Positions 12,001 to 27,000 of a DNA stretch of 64,000 nucleotides are shown in pieces. The position numbers and the translations under genes are program-made. This stretch comes from GCA-003244245 sp050699635 (GTDB lineage Bacteria > Actinomycetota > Actinomycetes > Mycobacteriales > Pseudonocardiaceae). How positions within the stretch are numbered: the first letter of the stretch is position 1; every line of letters starts with the position of its first letter. The stretch covers positions 14,650 through 78,649 of the forward strand of contig JBOHFK010000010.1 of NCBI GenBank assembly GCA_050699635.1, read 5' to 3'. The notes under the pieces are model-generated. The model did not search any database and was not told the DNA's origin. It saw nothing but the letters and a program-made list of their open reading frames with translations.

Positions 12001-15000
12001 ATGGTGCGGGAGAGATCCATCCCGGGCAGGATGTTTTCCCGGCCATGTCCCTCCAGCGCGATGAGCACGCGATCCCGTCCGGTCCACTCCGAGAGCACCT
12101 GTCCCAGGGCGCTGAGCAGGACATCGTTGATCTGGGTGCGGTACACCCCAGGCACCCGGTGCAGCAACGCGTCGGTCTCCTCCCGACCCAGCCGCACCGC
12201 CACCGTGCGGGTGTAATCGGTAGTGTTCGGTCCCACCCGGGTGATCGGCAGGTCAGCCACCACCTCGGCCGGCAGCTCCGACCAGTAGCGCAGATCATCA
12301 TCGAACCCACCGGCGTGGACGTGCTCGCTCAGCCGGTGTGCCCACTGGGTGAACGGGGTACTGACCGGCTCCAGTTCCACCAAACGTGCCGCCCGAGCCT
12401 GCTGGTAGGCCGATTGCACATCACCCAGCAGGATCTGCCAGGACACTCCATCAACCACCAGGTGATGGATCCCGATGAACAACCACGGCCGATGATCAGA
12501 TCCGAACCCGAACAACACGGCGCGCAATAACGGACCGTCGGTGATGTCCAGACTGGCCTGGGCGGCCAGGGCCGCCTGTGCCATGGCCGCCTCTCTGCCC
12601 TGCTCGTCCAGATCAGACAGGTCGTGCCAGCTCAGCACCGCGCCCGGCTGAGCCGATGCGACGTCTTGGCGCCATTCGCCATCCACCTGGGAGAAGCGCA
12701 TCCGCAGCACTGCATGATGCGCCACCACCGCATCCAGCGCCGCGCTCAGCGCATCCCCGTCAAGATCCTCCGCCAACTCCATGACAAATGACTGGTTGAA
12801 ATACGGCAACGCACCATGAGTCGCGAAGAACCACTCCTGAATCGGTGTCAACGGCGCCGGACCGGCGATCACCTCACTATCGGCCGATCCCGCCAGTGGC
12901 TCCACCTCGGCACTCGCAGCAAGCTCGGCAATGGTCTGGCGGAAGAAAATGTCCTTCGTGGTCACCTGGACACCGGCCCGGCGGGCCTGGGAAACAACCT
13001 GGATGCTCAGGATGGAGTCCCCGCCGAGCTCGAAGAAGTTGTCGTGGACTCCGACTTGGTCGATGTGCAGAACCTCTGACCAGATCTCGGCCAGGGTCTG
13101 CTCGGTGGCGCTGCGGGGCGCCACGTACTGCGCCACCAGCCCAGCGAGCCGGTCGGGAGCGGGCAGTGCCCTGCGGTCCAGCTTCCCGTTCGCGCTCAGC
13201 GGCACTTCTTCGAGGGTCACGAATACCCCGGGCACCATGTAGTCAGGCAGCAGCTGACTGAGATGAGCCCGCAACTCCGCCACCTCCGGCGCGACCTCAC
13301 CGGTCGGGACCACATACCCCACCAGCCGGGTGATCCCCGGGTCCTCCTCCCGGGCCACCACAACAGCCTCGGCGACATCGGCGTGGCGTAGCAGGGCTGC
13401 TTCGATTTCGCCCAGCTCGACACGGAATCCCCGGATCTTCACCTGGTGATCCGAGCGGCCCAGGTACTCCAACTCCCCACCCGGGCTCCAGCGCACCACA
13501 TCCCCACTGCGATACATCCGCTCACCCGGCGCGCCGAACGGGTTCGCCACAAACCGGACCGCGGTCAGCCCGGGACGGTGCAAGTAGCCCCGGGCCAGCC
13601 CGATCCCGGCGACATACAACTCCCCACTCACCCCCACCGGCACCGGCCGAAGCAGCGAATCCAACACATACAGCCGGGTATTAGGAATCGGCGACCCGAT
13701 CGGTGGGCGACCCGCGCCCGGCATCAACGGTGCGCTCCAGCTGGCCACCACGGTGGCCTCGGTGGGCCCATACGAGTTGATCATCCGGCGGTTCGGGGCC
13801 CACCGGGCCACCAACTCCGCACTGCACACATCCCCACCCACGATCACCGTGCGCCACGTCGGCAATCCGGACGCCGCGATCTCGGCGGGGATCGTGGCCA
13901 ACGCCGCCGGCGGGATCAGGGCATGGGTGATCACCTCCCCCTCCAGGATCGAAACCAAGCTCTCGCCCGCCAGCGGCTCGGGACCAGGCGGCAACACCCA
14001 TACCGCACCGGCCAGCAGGGATATACCCAGCTCCAGGATCGAGGCATCAAAACTCGGCGAGGACATCGCCAACACTCGATCACCCGGACTGAGCTGGTAC
14101 TGCTCGATCTCCGCGGCAACGAAATTGCTCAACCCTGCATGCGTCACCACCACCGCCTTGGGCTCTCCGGTGGACCCCGAGGTGTAGATCACATATGCCG
14201 GATGGGACAGGTGCAGCGCACCGAGCCGATCTGCATCGGTAGGCGCTTGCCCTGGCATCCCGGCCAGCTCACTCACCACCAGCGGATCATCAAGGAGCAC
14301 CACAGCCATCCCCGGCATTACCGGCAGCTGCGCGGTGCTGGCGCTACGGGTCAGCACCAGCACCGGCGCTGCGTCGGAAAGCATGAACGCGACCCGCTGG
14401 GCGGGATAGTCCGGATCGATGGGCAGGTACCCCGCACCGGCCTTGGCCACCGCCAGCAACGCCACCACCAGCTCCACCGAACGCGGCAACGCCACCGCCA
14501 CCAACCGCTCCGGACCCACCCTCCGCGCAATCAACCAACGCGCCAACCGATTCGCCCGCTCATCCAACTCCTCATACGGCAAGTTGATCGGCCCACACCG
14601 CAGCGCCTCAGCGTGTGGATGTGCGGCAACCTGCGCAGCGAACAACTCCGCCAGCGTGACTGCCGGCACCTCACGGTGAGTGTTGTTCCACCCCACCAGT
14701 AGCTGATCCCGCTCCGTCTCGGTCAGCACCGGTAGCTGTGCTACTGGCTGATCGGGATCGGCCGCGATCCCACCCAACAGCACCAGAAGATGTTGGGCCA
14801 TCCGCTGCATCGTGGAGGCATCGAACAAATCGGTGTTGTAGATCAATGCACCGGCCAGCATGTCACCGGCTTCATGGAACTGCACGGTGAGATCGAATTG
14901 CACGCTCGTCACCGGCAAGTCCACCCCAGACACGTCCAGACCTGTCAGCTCCGGTACCTGTCCCGGAGCGTTCTGCATGATGACCATGGCCTGGAACAGC

Positions 15001-18000
15001 GGGGACCGGCTGGTATCACGAACGGGTGCCAGTTCATCAACGAGCCGCTCAAAAGGCACCTGTTGATGAACGAAGGCATCCAACACCGTTTCTCGAACCT
15101 CGGTTAAGAACCGCCGGAAGGTATGTTCGTGGATTACCCGGGAACGCAACACCACAGTGTTGACGAAAAACCCGATCAACCCTTCCAGCTCGGCCCGATC
15201 TCGACCCGAGATCACCGTTCCTACCGCAATGTCGTCCTGCCCCGAGTAACGCGCGAACAACACCTGACACGCACCGACCAGGGTAATGAATAACGTGCCG
15301 TCAACACGCTGACCCAGCTCCTTGAGCCCGGCGGTCAGCTCCGCCGGCACCACGAACTCGTGCATGGCTCCGGCTGAGGTGCGTACCACCGGCCGGGGCC
15401 GATTGGTGGGCAGCTCCAATGGCACCAGCGCGTCGAGCTGGCGCCGCCAGTAGGCCAGACCGTCCTCGAGCGCCGGGCCGGACAACACCGCTCGTTGCCA
15501 GACGGCGAAATCCGCATACTGCACCGGCAGCGGCGCCAGATCGGCCACCTCGTCATGTACGGCCGCCCGGTAGCGCACGCTGAGCTCCTCGACGAGCACG
15601 CCCATCGACCAGCCGTCGGTGATGATGTGATGCAAGAATATGATCAACGCGTGGTCTTCGGCGTCCAGCCGCACCAGCCGCACCCGCATCAGCGGTCCAT
15701 GACTCAGATCGAACGGCTGGTTGCTCTCCGCTGCCAGTACCCGCTCCAGCTCAGCGGAGCGCTCCGGCTCAGCCAGGTCCGACACATCGAGCACTAGCAC
15801 CGACACCGGCTGTGGCGGGTGCACCACCTGCATACCCACCCCGTTAACCTGCTCGAAGGTCGTCCGCAACGACTCATGCCGAGCGACCAGCCCGGTGAAT
15901 GCCGCACACAACGCCTCCACATTCAGCTGGCCGTGCAACCGCAGCCCGAGCCGCGTGACGTATTCCGCACTGTCCGGCTCGAATGCATGCAGGAACCACA
16001 ACCGCTGCTGAGCAAAGGACTGCTGGGCGGAGAACGGAGCCAGCTCACCGTCCCTGGAGAGGACAGGAATCGCTGACAATTGCCCGGAGCCAGCCGGTAT
16101 TGCAGCGGCCAACTCGCTTACCGTAGCATGCGCGAACACCACGCGAGGAGACAATTCCACCGCAAAGGCTGCCCGCAGCCTTGATGCCACCCGGATACTC
16201 ACAATCGAGTCGCCGCCGAGCTCGAAGAAATTGTCCTCGACCCCAACTTGGTCGACTCCCAGCACCTCGGCCCAGATTCTCGCCACCACACGCTCGGTCT
16301 CGGTACGGGGTGCCACATAGCCGGCAGTATCCGCGGACCATTCCGGAGCGGGCAACGCCCTCCGATCCAGCTTGCCATTCGCATTCAGCGGCAACTGGTC
16401 AAGCAACACAAACGCCGAGGGAACCATGTAGTCCGGCAGCAGCGTCGCCGCGTGTGTCCGCAGTTGCGAGCCCTCCACTGACCCTTCGGGGACCACATAA
16501 GCCACCAGTCGTTCGGCGGCAGGTGCCGCTCCGAGCACGACAACAGCGACCTGCGAGACGTCTGGGTGTCCGGCGAGCACGGACTCGATCTCACCCAGTT
16601 CGATCCGGAAACCCCGGATTTTCACCTGCTCGTCGACCCGGCCTGCGAACAGCAACTCGCCGTCCTCGGTCCAGCGCACGAGGTCTCCGGTGCGGTACAT
16701 GCGGGTGCCGGGTGGTCCGAAGGGGTTGGCCACGAAACGTTGCGCGGTCAGTCCGGGACGATGCAGGTAGCCCCGTGCCAGCCCGGCACCGGCGAGATAG
16801 AGCTCACCGGGGACACCCACCGGCACCGGCCGCAGCTGCGCGTCGAGCACGTAGGTGCGGGTGTTGGCGATCGGGCGGCCGATCGGCGGTGTCCCACCCG
16901 GGGTCAGCGCGTCACTCCAGGTGGCCACGACGGTGGATTCGGTGGGCCCGTAGGCATTGATCATCCGCCGGCCGGGAGACCACCGGGTGACCAGCTCCGC
17001 AGTGCAGGCCTCGCCGCCCACGATCACAGTGCGGAACTCGGCCAGCCCGCTCGCCGCGCCCTGCTCGGGCACGGTGGCCAGGGCCACCGGGGGGATCAGG
17101 GCGTGTGTGACGTGGTGCCGCGCGAGCACCCCGGCCAGCTCCTCACCCAGCAACGGACCGGGTGGGGGCACCACCAACGCGGCCCCGGCGGGTAGCGACA
17201 GGCACAGCTCCAGCACCGAGGCATCGAAGCTGGGCGAGGCGAACTGCAGCACCCGGTCACCGGGATTCACCTGGAAGTGCTCGGCTTCGGCAGCGGCGAA
17301 GCCGGCCAGCCCGGCGTGGGTGACCACCACGCCCTTGGGTCGCCCGGTCGAGCCGGAGGTGTAGATGACATAAGCCGGATGCGTCACCAACAACGGCGCC
17401 GTGCGCTCGGCGTCTGTGGGCGCCCGGTCGGGGATCGCCGCCACGGCGGCGATCGTGTCCGGATCGTCGAGCACCAGCACGCTGCCCTCGGTGACCGGGG
17501 ACAGCCCGGCCGCCAACGCGGTCAGGGTCAGCACCAGCACCGGGCGGGCATCGGCGAGCATGAACGCGATCCGCTCAGCCGGGTAGGCCGGGTCGATCGG
17601 CAGGAACGCCGCGCCGGCCTTGGCGACGGCCAGTTGCGCCACCACGATCTCCACCGAGCGGGGCAACGCCAGCGCCACGATCCGCTCCGGACCCGCGCCG
17701 TGGGAGATCAGCAACCCAGCCAACCGGTTCGCCCGGGAGTCCAGCTCAGCGAAACTGATCGACCCGGCGTCGTCAGGGCCGATCACCGCCGGCGCATCCG
17801 GCGTCCGCGCCACCGCCTGCTGGACCAGCTCCGGCAGCACCATCACCGGCAGGTCCCGATCGGTGTCGTTCCACTCCACCAGCACCTGGCGCCGCTGCGC
17901 CTCGGACAAGATGTCGATCTCGCCCCAGCGAACGCTCGGATCGGCCGCCAGCACCGTCAGTACCCGAAGGACATGCCCGGCCATCCGCTCGATGGTGGCG

Positions 18001-21000
18001 TGATCGAACAGGTGCGGGTCGTAACCCAAATCGAAGCTGAGCTGCCCGGTCATCCCGTCGAGGAAGGCACGCAGGCTCAGCGGGAAGTTCGTGGTGTCCC
18101 GGCCCTGGAACGCCCGGATCCGCAGACCTGGCTCGCCCTCTGGCGGCTCCTCGAACGGATAGTTCTGGAACACTGCCACGCTGTCGAACAGGTTGGCTCC
18201 GGCGGGCAGATCGCTCCACGCCTGCAGCTGCGTCAGCGCCACGAAGTCGAACTGCCGCGAGGCCGACTGCTGATCCTGCAGTCCACGCAGCCAGGACAGC
18301 ACCTCCTGCCCACTATCGAGGCGCACCCGAGTGGGCACGGTGTTGATGAACATGCCGACCATCGACTCCACACCCGCCAGCTCGGCTGGGCGGCCGGAGA
18401 CGATGCTGCCGGAGACGACGTCGCGCTCGGCGCTGTAACGCGAGAGCAGCAAGGCCCAAGCGCCCTGCACCATCGTGTTCAGCGTGAGCCCAGCCCGCAT
18501 CGCGACCGATTGGAGCAGACGGGACTCTTCGGCCGGGAGCGTGACCAGCACCGACTCGGCGGACTCGGCGCGGTGCGCTTCGAGCGGTTGCCGGTCATAG
18601 GGCAGGCTGGTGGGCGCGCAGAAACCGGCGAGCACCGCCCGCCAGTGCGCTTCGGCCTGGTCCTGGTCCTGCTCGCGCAGCCAGTGGAGGTAGTCCCGGA
18701 ACGGCCGCCGGTTGAGCGGTTCGGGCGCGCGACCGTGCACGATCGCCGCGTACTGTGCGCGCACCTCGGCGAAGACCTCGCCCTGGCTCCAGCCATCCAG
18801 CATCACGTGGTGGGAGGTCCAGACCAGCGCGACCTCATCGTCCGGCAGCGTGGCGATGACCAGCCGCAGCAACGGCGCGACGGTCAGATCCAGCCCAGCG
18901 GCGAGCTCCTCGGCCGCCACCTGCGCGAGTTGTCGATCGCGCTCCACCTCGGAGATCTCGCGCCAGTCGGCATACCTGGTCGGGACGGTGACCTGGCGGT
19001 GCACGACCTGCAGCGGCTCGTCCACCCCGTCCCAGACCACCGCGCTGCGCAACGCCGGCGTCCGATCGGCCACCCGCTGGCACGCCATCCCCAGTGCCTG
19101 GGCATCGGACACGCCGGAGAGCCGCAGCCGGAACTGGTCGACGTAGGCCGCCGAGTCGGTATCGATGAGGCTGTGGAAAACCATCCCGGCCTGCAACGGG
19201 GTCAGCGGGTAGATGTCCTCCACGCTGCGGCCGTCACCGGCGAGGTGGTCCACTTGCCGCTGGGTGAGCCGGGCGAGCGGGAAATCGCTCGGCGTGCAGC
19301 CCCCGGCCGCCGGCTGCGCGCAGTGCGCCACGATCTGGCGCAGCGCGTCGAGTAGCTGCGAGGCCAACCGCGTGATGGTGGCCTCGTCGTGCACGTTCTC
19401 CGAATACGTCCAGGCCAGTTCCAGCTCACCGCTGCTGACCACCCCGGTGACATCCACCAAGTAGGACCGGAGGGCTTCCGGCGCGTGATCCGGCGCGAGC
19501 CCGCCGTGCACGCTGCGATAGAGCCCGCCGCGCTCGGGTGCCACGTTCCACTGGCCATGGTAGTTCAGGCTGATCTGTGGGGAGGCGTCCGCCCGTAGTG
19601 GGCTCTCGGGGGTCAGGTAGCGCAGCGCCCCGTAGCTGAGTCCCCGGCGCGGGATGGCCCGCAACTGTTCCTTGACTGACTTGATCAGCTCGCCCCAGCC
19701 GGTGCCGGCGGCCACGGTGAGGGCCACCGGGAACTGTGAGGTGAACCATCCCACGGTGCGGGATACATCCACCCCGGGCAAGATCTCCTCGCGGCCGTGT
19801 CCCTCCAGCGCGATGAGCACCCGCTCCCGCCCGGTCCACGCCGACAGCACCTGACCCAGGGCGCTGAGCAGTACGTCGTTGATCTGGGTGCGGTACACCG
19901 CCGGCACCCGATGCAGCAGCGCATCGGTGTCCTGCTGCCCCAACCGCAGCACCACGGTGCGGCTGGACGCCGTCGTGTTGGCGCCGGCCCGGGTGATCGG
20001 CAGGTCAGGTGACACGTCGTGGACCAGGTCCGTCCAGTACCCCAGATCGTCATCGAGCCCACCGGCGTGGACGTGCCCCACCAGCCGGTGCGCCCACTGG
20101 GTGAACGGGATACCGACCGGCTCCAACTCCACCGGGCGCCCGCCCCGAGCCTGCTGGTACGCCGACTCCAGATCACCCAGCAGGATCCGCCACGACACCC
20201 CGTCGACAACGAGGTGATGGATGCCGATGAACAGCCAGGGCCGCTGAGCACTCCCGAAATCGAACAGCACCGCGCGCAGCACCGGGCCGTTGGTGATGTC
20301 CAGGCTGCCCTGGGCTGCGGTGGCCGCCTGTGCCATGACCGGTTGCCAACCGTCGGCCTCCACCTCAGAGAGGTCACACCGGCGCAACAGCGTGCTCAAC
20401 TGCGCCGGACTCGTTTGGGCCGGACTCGTTTGGGCCGGCGCGACGTCTTGGCGCCACTCGCCGCCTTCCTGGGAGAAGCGCATCCGCAGCCCCGGGTGAT
20501 GCGCCACCACCGCGTCCAACGCCACCGCTAGCGCGTCCGCATCGAGGTCGTCCACCAGCTCGGCGACGAAGGACTGGTTGAAGTGCGGTAACGCTCCGTG
20601 GGTGGTGAAGAACCACTGCTGGATCGGTGTCAGCGGCGCCGGGCCGACGACCAGGGCGGTCTCCCACTGCTCGGCTACCGGCTCCGCCGGGATGATCGCC
20701 GCGAGCACGGCGATCGTCTGGTGCAGGAAAATGTCTTTGGAGCTCATCCCGAGGCCCGCCGCGCGGGCGCGGGAGACGACCTGGATGCTGAGGATGGAGT
20801 CCCCGCCGAGCTCGAAGAAGTTGTCGTGGATGCCGACTTGTTCGGCTCCCAGGACATCAGCCCAGATCTTGGCCAAGGTCTGCTCGGTGGCGGTGCGTGG
20901 CGCGACGTACTCTGCGATCGGCTGGGCGGCCTGGTCCGGGGCGGGTAGTGCCTTGCGGTCCACTTTCCCGGTGGGCCCCAGCGGCAACGCCTCAAGCGTC

Positions 21001-24000
21001 ACGAACACCGCGGGCACCATGTAGTCGGGCAACGTCTGGCCGAGATGGGACCGCAATTCCGCCATCGTCGGGGCGTTGTCGGTGGCCGGAACCACATACC
21101 CCACCAGGCGCTTGATCCCCGGCTGGTCCTCCCGGGCGGCCACCACGATCTCGGCTACGCCGGGATGGGTGGTCAGAGCGGTCTCGATCTCACCCAGCTC
21201 GATACGGAACCCGCGGATCTTGACCTGTTCATCGGCGCGCCCGAGGTACTGCAGCTCCCCGCTGGGGGCTCGGCGCACGAGATCCCCGCTGCGGTACATC
21301 CGCTCACCCGGCGCACCGAAGGGGTTGGCGATGAACCGGGTCGCGGTCAGCCCGGGACGGTGCAGGTAGCCACGGGCCAGGCCGATCCCGGCGATGTGCA
21401 ACTCCCCGGCTACCCCGATTGGCACCGGTCGCAACCGGGTATCCAGGACATACAGGCGGGTGTTGGGGAGCGCGGACCCGATCGAGGGGCGGTCTGGGCC
21501 CGGCGTCAGCGGAGCGCTCCAGCTGGCCACCACGGTGGCCTCGGTGGGCCCGTAGGAGTTGATCATTCGGCGGTTCGGGGCCCACCGGGTGACCAAATCC
21601 GCGCTGCACACGTCGCCACCCACGATCACCGTGCGCCAGTGCGGCAACCCGGTCGCGGCGACCTGGGCGGAGATCGTGGCCAGCGCCGCTGGCGGGATCA
21701 ACGCGTGGGTGATCCGCTCCCCTTCCAGCATGGCCAGCAGGCTCTCCCCAGCCAGCGGCTCCGGGGTGGGTGGCAGTACCCACACCGCTCCGGCCAGCAG
21801 TGAGATCCCCAGCTCCAGCACCGCGGCATCGAAACTGGGTGAGGACATCGCCAGCACCCGATCACCCGGGTTGAGCTGGTAATGCTCGATCTCGGCGGCG
21901 ACGAAATTGCTCAGCCCTGCATGCGTGACCACGACCGCCTTGGGCTGCCCGGTCGACCCGGACGTGTAGATCACATACGCCGGATGGGGCAGGTGCAGGG
22001 CACCGAGCCGGTCCGCGTTGGAGGGCGCGCGCCCGGGCATCGCGGCCAGCTCACCCACCAGCTGTGGATCGTCCACCAGCGCCACGGCCGTGCCGGCGAC
22101 CGCCGGCAACTGCGACGCGGTACCAGCACGGGTCAGCACCAGCACCGGGTCGGCGTCAGTGAGCATGAAACTGACCCGCGTTGGGGGGTAGTCCGGGTCG
22201 ATGGGGAGATACCCCGCACCGGCCTTGGTCACCGCCAGTAACGCCACGATGAGCTCCACCGAACGGGGCAGCGCCACCGCCACCAGCCGCTCCGGGCCGA
22301 CCCCCTGGGTGATCAGCCAATGCGCCAGCTTGTTGGCTCGCTCGTCCAACTCCGCATACGACAGGCTGGTCGGCCCGCACCGCACCGCTTCCGCCTGTGG
22401 ATTAGCCGCCATCCGCGCCGCGAACAGATCCGGCAGCGTGGCAGCCGGCATCTCACGGTGGGTGTCGTTCCACCCCACCAACAGCTGATCCCGCTCCGTC
22501 TCGGTGAGCACCGGTAGCTGCCCTATTGGCTGATCAGGATCAGCCGCGATGCCAGCAAGCAACACCAACAAGTGCTGAGCCATTCGCTGCATCGTGGTGG
22601 TGTCGAAAAGATCGGTGTTGTAGGTCAACGTACCGGCAAGCGTCTTGTCGGTTTCGTGGAATTGGACGGTGAGATCGAATTGAGTTGTGGTGGTGGGAAG
22701 TTCGACGCCGGAGACGTCCAGCCCGGTCAGCCCGGGGGTGTGTCCGGGGGTGTTCTGCAGGATGACCATGGCTTGGAATAACGGGGTGCGGCTGGTGTCC
22801 CGGACCGGAGCAAGCTCATCGACGACCCGTTCGAAGGGCAGCTGCTGCTGGACGAACCCGTCCAGCACCGTTTCCCGGACCTGAGTGAGGAATTGCGTGA
22901 AACCGTGTTCGCTATCAATCTGCGAGCGTAGGACGAGGGTGTTGACGAAGAATCCGATCAGCCCTTCCAGCTCGGCCCGATCCCGACCGGACACGACGGT
23001 ACCCACCGCGATGTCGTCCTGCCCCGAGTAGCGGCTGAACAGCACCTGGCACGCTGCGATCAACGTCATGAACAACGTGCCGTCCTGGCGTTGGCTGAGT
23101 TCTTTGAGCCGACTGGTGACCTCGGCGGGGACCGTGAAGTGGTGCAGGGCACCAGTGGAGGTCAGCACTGCGGGTCGAGGCCGGTCGGTCGGCAGCTCCA
23201 ACACCGGCACTCCGGCCAGCTGCGCGCGCCAGTAGTTCATCGCGGCATCCAGTACTGCCCCGGTGAGCAACTCTCGCTGCCACAACGCGTAGTCGACATA
23301 CTGCACCGCGAGCTCCGGCAGCTGGGGCTCCTGGCCGGTCAAGGCGGTGTTGTAGCACTCGCTCAGCTCGGTTACCAGTACACCGAGTGACCAGCCATCG
23401 GTGATGATGTGGTGCATCGCCACACTGAGCACATGGTCATCCGGGTCCAGGCGCACCACACCGACTCGCAGCAGCGGCCCGCGAGCCAGATCGAATCCCT
23501 CAGTGGTTTGCGTGGTGAGGACCCGCTCCAGTTCCTGCTGCCGCAGCACTGCGGGCATTTCTGAGAGGTCCCACACCGGCAGGGACACCGGCGCCGGTCG
23601 GTGCACCACCTGCAATCCCCGCCCCTGGATGGTCTTGAAGGTGGTGCGCAGCGACTCGTGCCGGGCCACCACCGCGCTGAGCGCCCCCGACAACGCCTCC
23701 AGGTTTAGCTCACCGTGCAAGCGCACTGCGAACGCGATGACATATCCCGACTCGTCTGGGGCGAACTGATCCAGAAACCACAATCGCTGCTGGGCGAACG
23801 ACAACGGCAACTCACCTACACGCTGCGCCACCGGGATCGCCGGCAACGCGGAGTGTGCCGATTCCGCGACGGCCGCCGCCAGTCTCGCCACCGTGGGATT
23901 CACAAATAATGCACGTGGGGAGAGCTCCACCTCACACGCCCGATGGACCCGCGACATTACCTGAATACTCAGGATCGAGTCCCCACCCAACTCGAAGAAG

Positions 24001-27000
24001 TTGTCCTCCACTCCAACCCGATCGACTCCCAGCACCCGTTCCCAAATGCCGGCCAGAACACGCTCGGTGTCGGTTCGGGGAGCGACGTATTCGACCACCG
24101 GCGCCGTGTGTTGATCGGGGGCGGCCAGCGTCATACGACTCAGGGCCCTGCGATCCAGTTTCCCAGTCGGGCCCAGCGGTAATTCATCGAGTGTGACGAA
24201 GAGCGCGGGCACCATGTAATCGGGCAGAGTCTGACCCAGATGGGTCCGCAATTCCGTGGTGGAGGGGGCGTCCGGACTGGCCAGAACCAGATAGGCCACC
24301 AGCCGTTTGGTCCCCAGTTGGTCCTCTCGGGCGGTGACAGCGACCTCGCTGACCCCGGGGTGGGTGGCCAGCACGGCCTCGATCTCCCCGAGCTCGATCC
24401 GGAATCCCCGAATTTTCACCTGGTCATCGACCCGGCCCAGGTACTCCAACTCCCCACCTGGGTTCCAGCGCACCAGATCCCCACTGCGATACATCCGCTC
24501 CCCCGGCGCACCGAAGGGGTTAGCGAGGAACCGGGACGCGGTCAGTCCGGGCCGGTGCAGATAGCCCCGCGCCAAGCCTGCCCCCGCGATATACAGTTCT
24601 CCGATCACTCCAACCGGTACCGGCCGCAACCGCGCATCCAGTACGAACACCTGGGTGTTGGCGATCGGGGACCCGATCGGCGGTGGCTGCTCAATCGGCA
24701 TGTCACCCTGGTGATACCAGGCGGTGGCATACACGCACGCCTCGGTCGGACCGTAGATATTCGCGATCCGCCGGCAACCGGTGGCTTCTTGGATCTCCCG
24801 CGCCACCCGGGCCGGGAGCGCCTCCCCCGCCAGCACCACCATGTCCGCCTGAACCGCGCTACCACCCTGGGACAATGCCGAGGACAACGCCGTGGGCACC
24901 CCACTGAGCACGCTCGCCACCCGCGGCCCGGCTCCAGGCTCACCCAGCACCAGGACGTCACGGACCAGCTCGAGACAACCACCTACCAGCAACGGGCAGA
25001 CAATCTCAAACACCGACACATCAAAAGTCAGCGACGTCGATGCCAGCACCCGCGAGAGTCCCGAGACCCCAAACTCTCCTGCCGCCCACCCAGCGAGATC
25101 CACCACACTCTGGTGCGTGACCACGACCGCCTTGGGGACCCCGGTTGATCCCGAGGTGTAAATCGCATACACGGAATGGGCGGGGCACAACGGTTCTGTC
25201 CGGTCGGTATCGGTGACGTCATCACCGGAATAGTCGCTGGCCTCCTGGAGGACCCGGGGATCGTCGAGCACCAACCGGATCACACCTGCCGGTAAAGAGT
25301 CCGAGGTGCGCTGGGCACACAACACCACAGTGGGGTTAGCGTCAGCGCAAATGAACTCGATCCGCTCCATCGGATGATTCGGGTCGATAGGCAGATACGC
25401 TCCACCCGCCTTGACCACAGCCAACAACGCCACGACCATCTCCACCGACCGTGGCAGAGCCAGCCCCACGAACTTGTCCGGGCCCACCCCCAGCCCGATT
25501 AGCACCCGCGACAGCCGGTTCGCCCGCTCATCCAGCTGGGCGTAAGACAACTCCACACCCTCGGCCACCACGGCGACACCGTCCGGTGCCCGCACCACCT
25601 GCGCGGCGAACAGCGCCGCCACCGTGGCCGCCGGCACCTCACGGTGAGTGTCGTTCCATTCCACGACCACCTGGCGCCGCTCCTCGGTGGTCAACAACGG
25701 GAGCTGAGCCAATGGCTGGTCGGGGTCGGCGGTGATCCCACCCAGCAACACCAACAAATGCTGAGCCATCCGCTGGATGGTGGCGGTATCAAACAGATGA
25801 GGGTCATAAGCCACACGCAAACCCAGGTGATCACCGAGGAAGGCTTGCAAGGTGAGCGGGAAATTCGTGGTTTCCCGAAGATGGACGTCCTGGATACGCA
25901 GGCCCGCGCCGGTGACTGTGGCGGAATCAACGGGGTAGTTCTCAAATATCATCAGGCTGTCAAACAAAGCGTTGCCAGCGGGCACGTCACTGTAGGTCTG
26001 GACCTGGGCCAGGGACAGGAAGTCAAACCGACGGGACTCGATCTGCGCGGTTTGCAGCTCGCAGAGCCAGGACACCACGTCCTGGCTCTCGTCAATGTGG
26101 GCTCGGGTGGGCATGGTGTTGATGAACATGCCGATCATGGATTCCACCCCGGCCAGCTCAGCCGGGCGCCCGACCACGGTGGTCCCGAATACCACGTCCG
26201 GTTGCCCGCTGTAGCGGGAGAGCAGCAACGCCCAAGCGCCTTGGACAATCGTGTTCACCGTCAAGCCGTGGCGCTTGGCCACCCGCTGCAACCGGCCCGT
26301 GTCCCGCTCAGCGAGCTCGATGTCAATCGATTCCGAGGACTCCGCGCGGTGCGCCTGACGGGGCGGACGGTCGTAAGGCAACGGAGTCCGGGAGTCGAAC
26401 CCCGCGAGCACCGCCCGCCAGTGCGCCTCGGCCTGGTCCTGGTCCTGCTCGCAAAGCCAGTGCACGTAGTCCCGGAACGGCCGCCGGGCCACCAGCTCGG
26501 GTGCCCGATCCTGGGTGATCGCCGCGTACTGCTCGCAGACCTCCGCGAAGACCGCGCCGATGCTCCAGCCATCGAGAACCACATGGTGATGCGTCCATAC
26601 CAGCAGGACCTCGTCCGCAGGCAGGTGCGCGATCACCAATCGCACCAACGGCGGTATCCATAAATCGATCTCAGTGCGTTCGGCCATCGCGATCCGCGGC
26701 AACTCCTGCTGCTGCTCGCGCTCAGGCAGCGCACGCCAATCGTGGTAAGTGATCGGCAACGTCGCCCGCCGATGCACGATCTGTACCGGCTCGTCGACAC
26801 CGGCCCAGGCAATCGCGCTGCGCAGGGTCGGGGTGCGCTCGAGTACCCGCTGCCACGCCGTGCCCAGCGCATCCAGATCGCTGACTCCCGAGATCCGCAA
26901 CCGGATCTGGTCGACGTAGGTCGCTGAACCGGGATCGAGCAGGCTGTGGAACACCAGCCCGGCTTGCAACGGGGTCAACCGGTACACGTCCTCCACATCC

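Noticed and set aside
17277..19355. Long open plus-strand frame, rich in Arg, Gly, Asp and His, one of many on that strand.
   Set aside because: It lies antisense to the A and C domains of module 10, has no recognisable motif, and its composition is what GC-rich coding DNA gives in an antisense frame. All plus-strand frames in the window are treated this way.
24126..24147. Plus-strand tcatacgactcagggc resembles half of a phage T7 promoter (and again in modules 6 and 7).
   Set aside because: Only a 10-base core (atacgactca) matches; it encodes the SRMTL insertion and recurs because the modules are duplicated.
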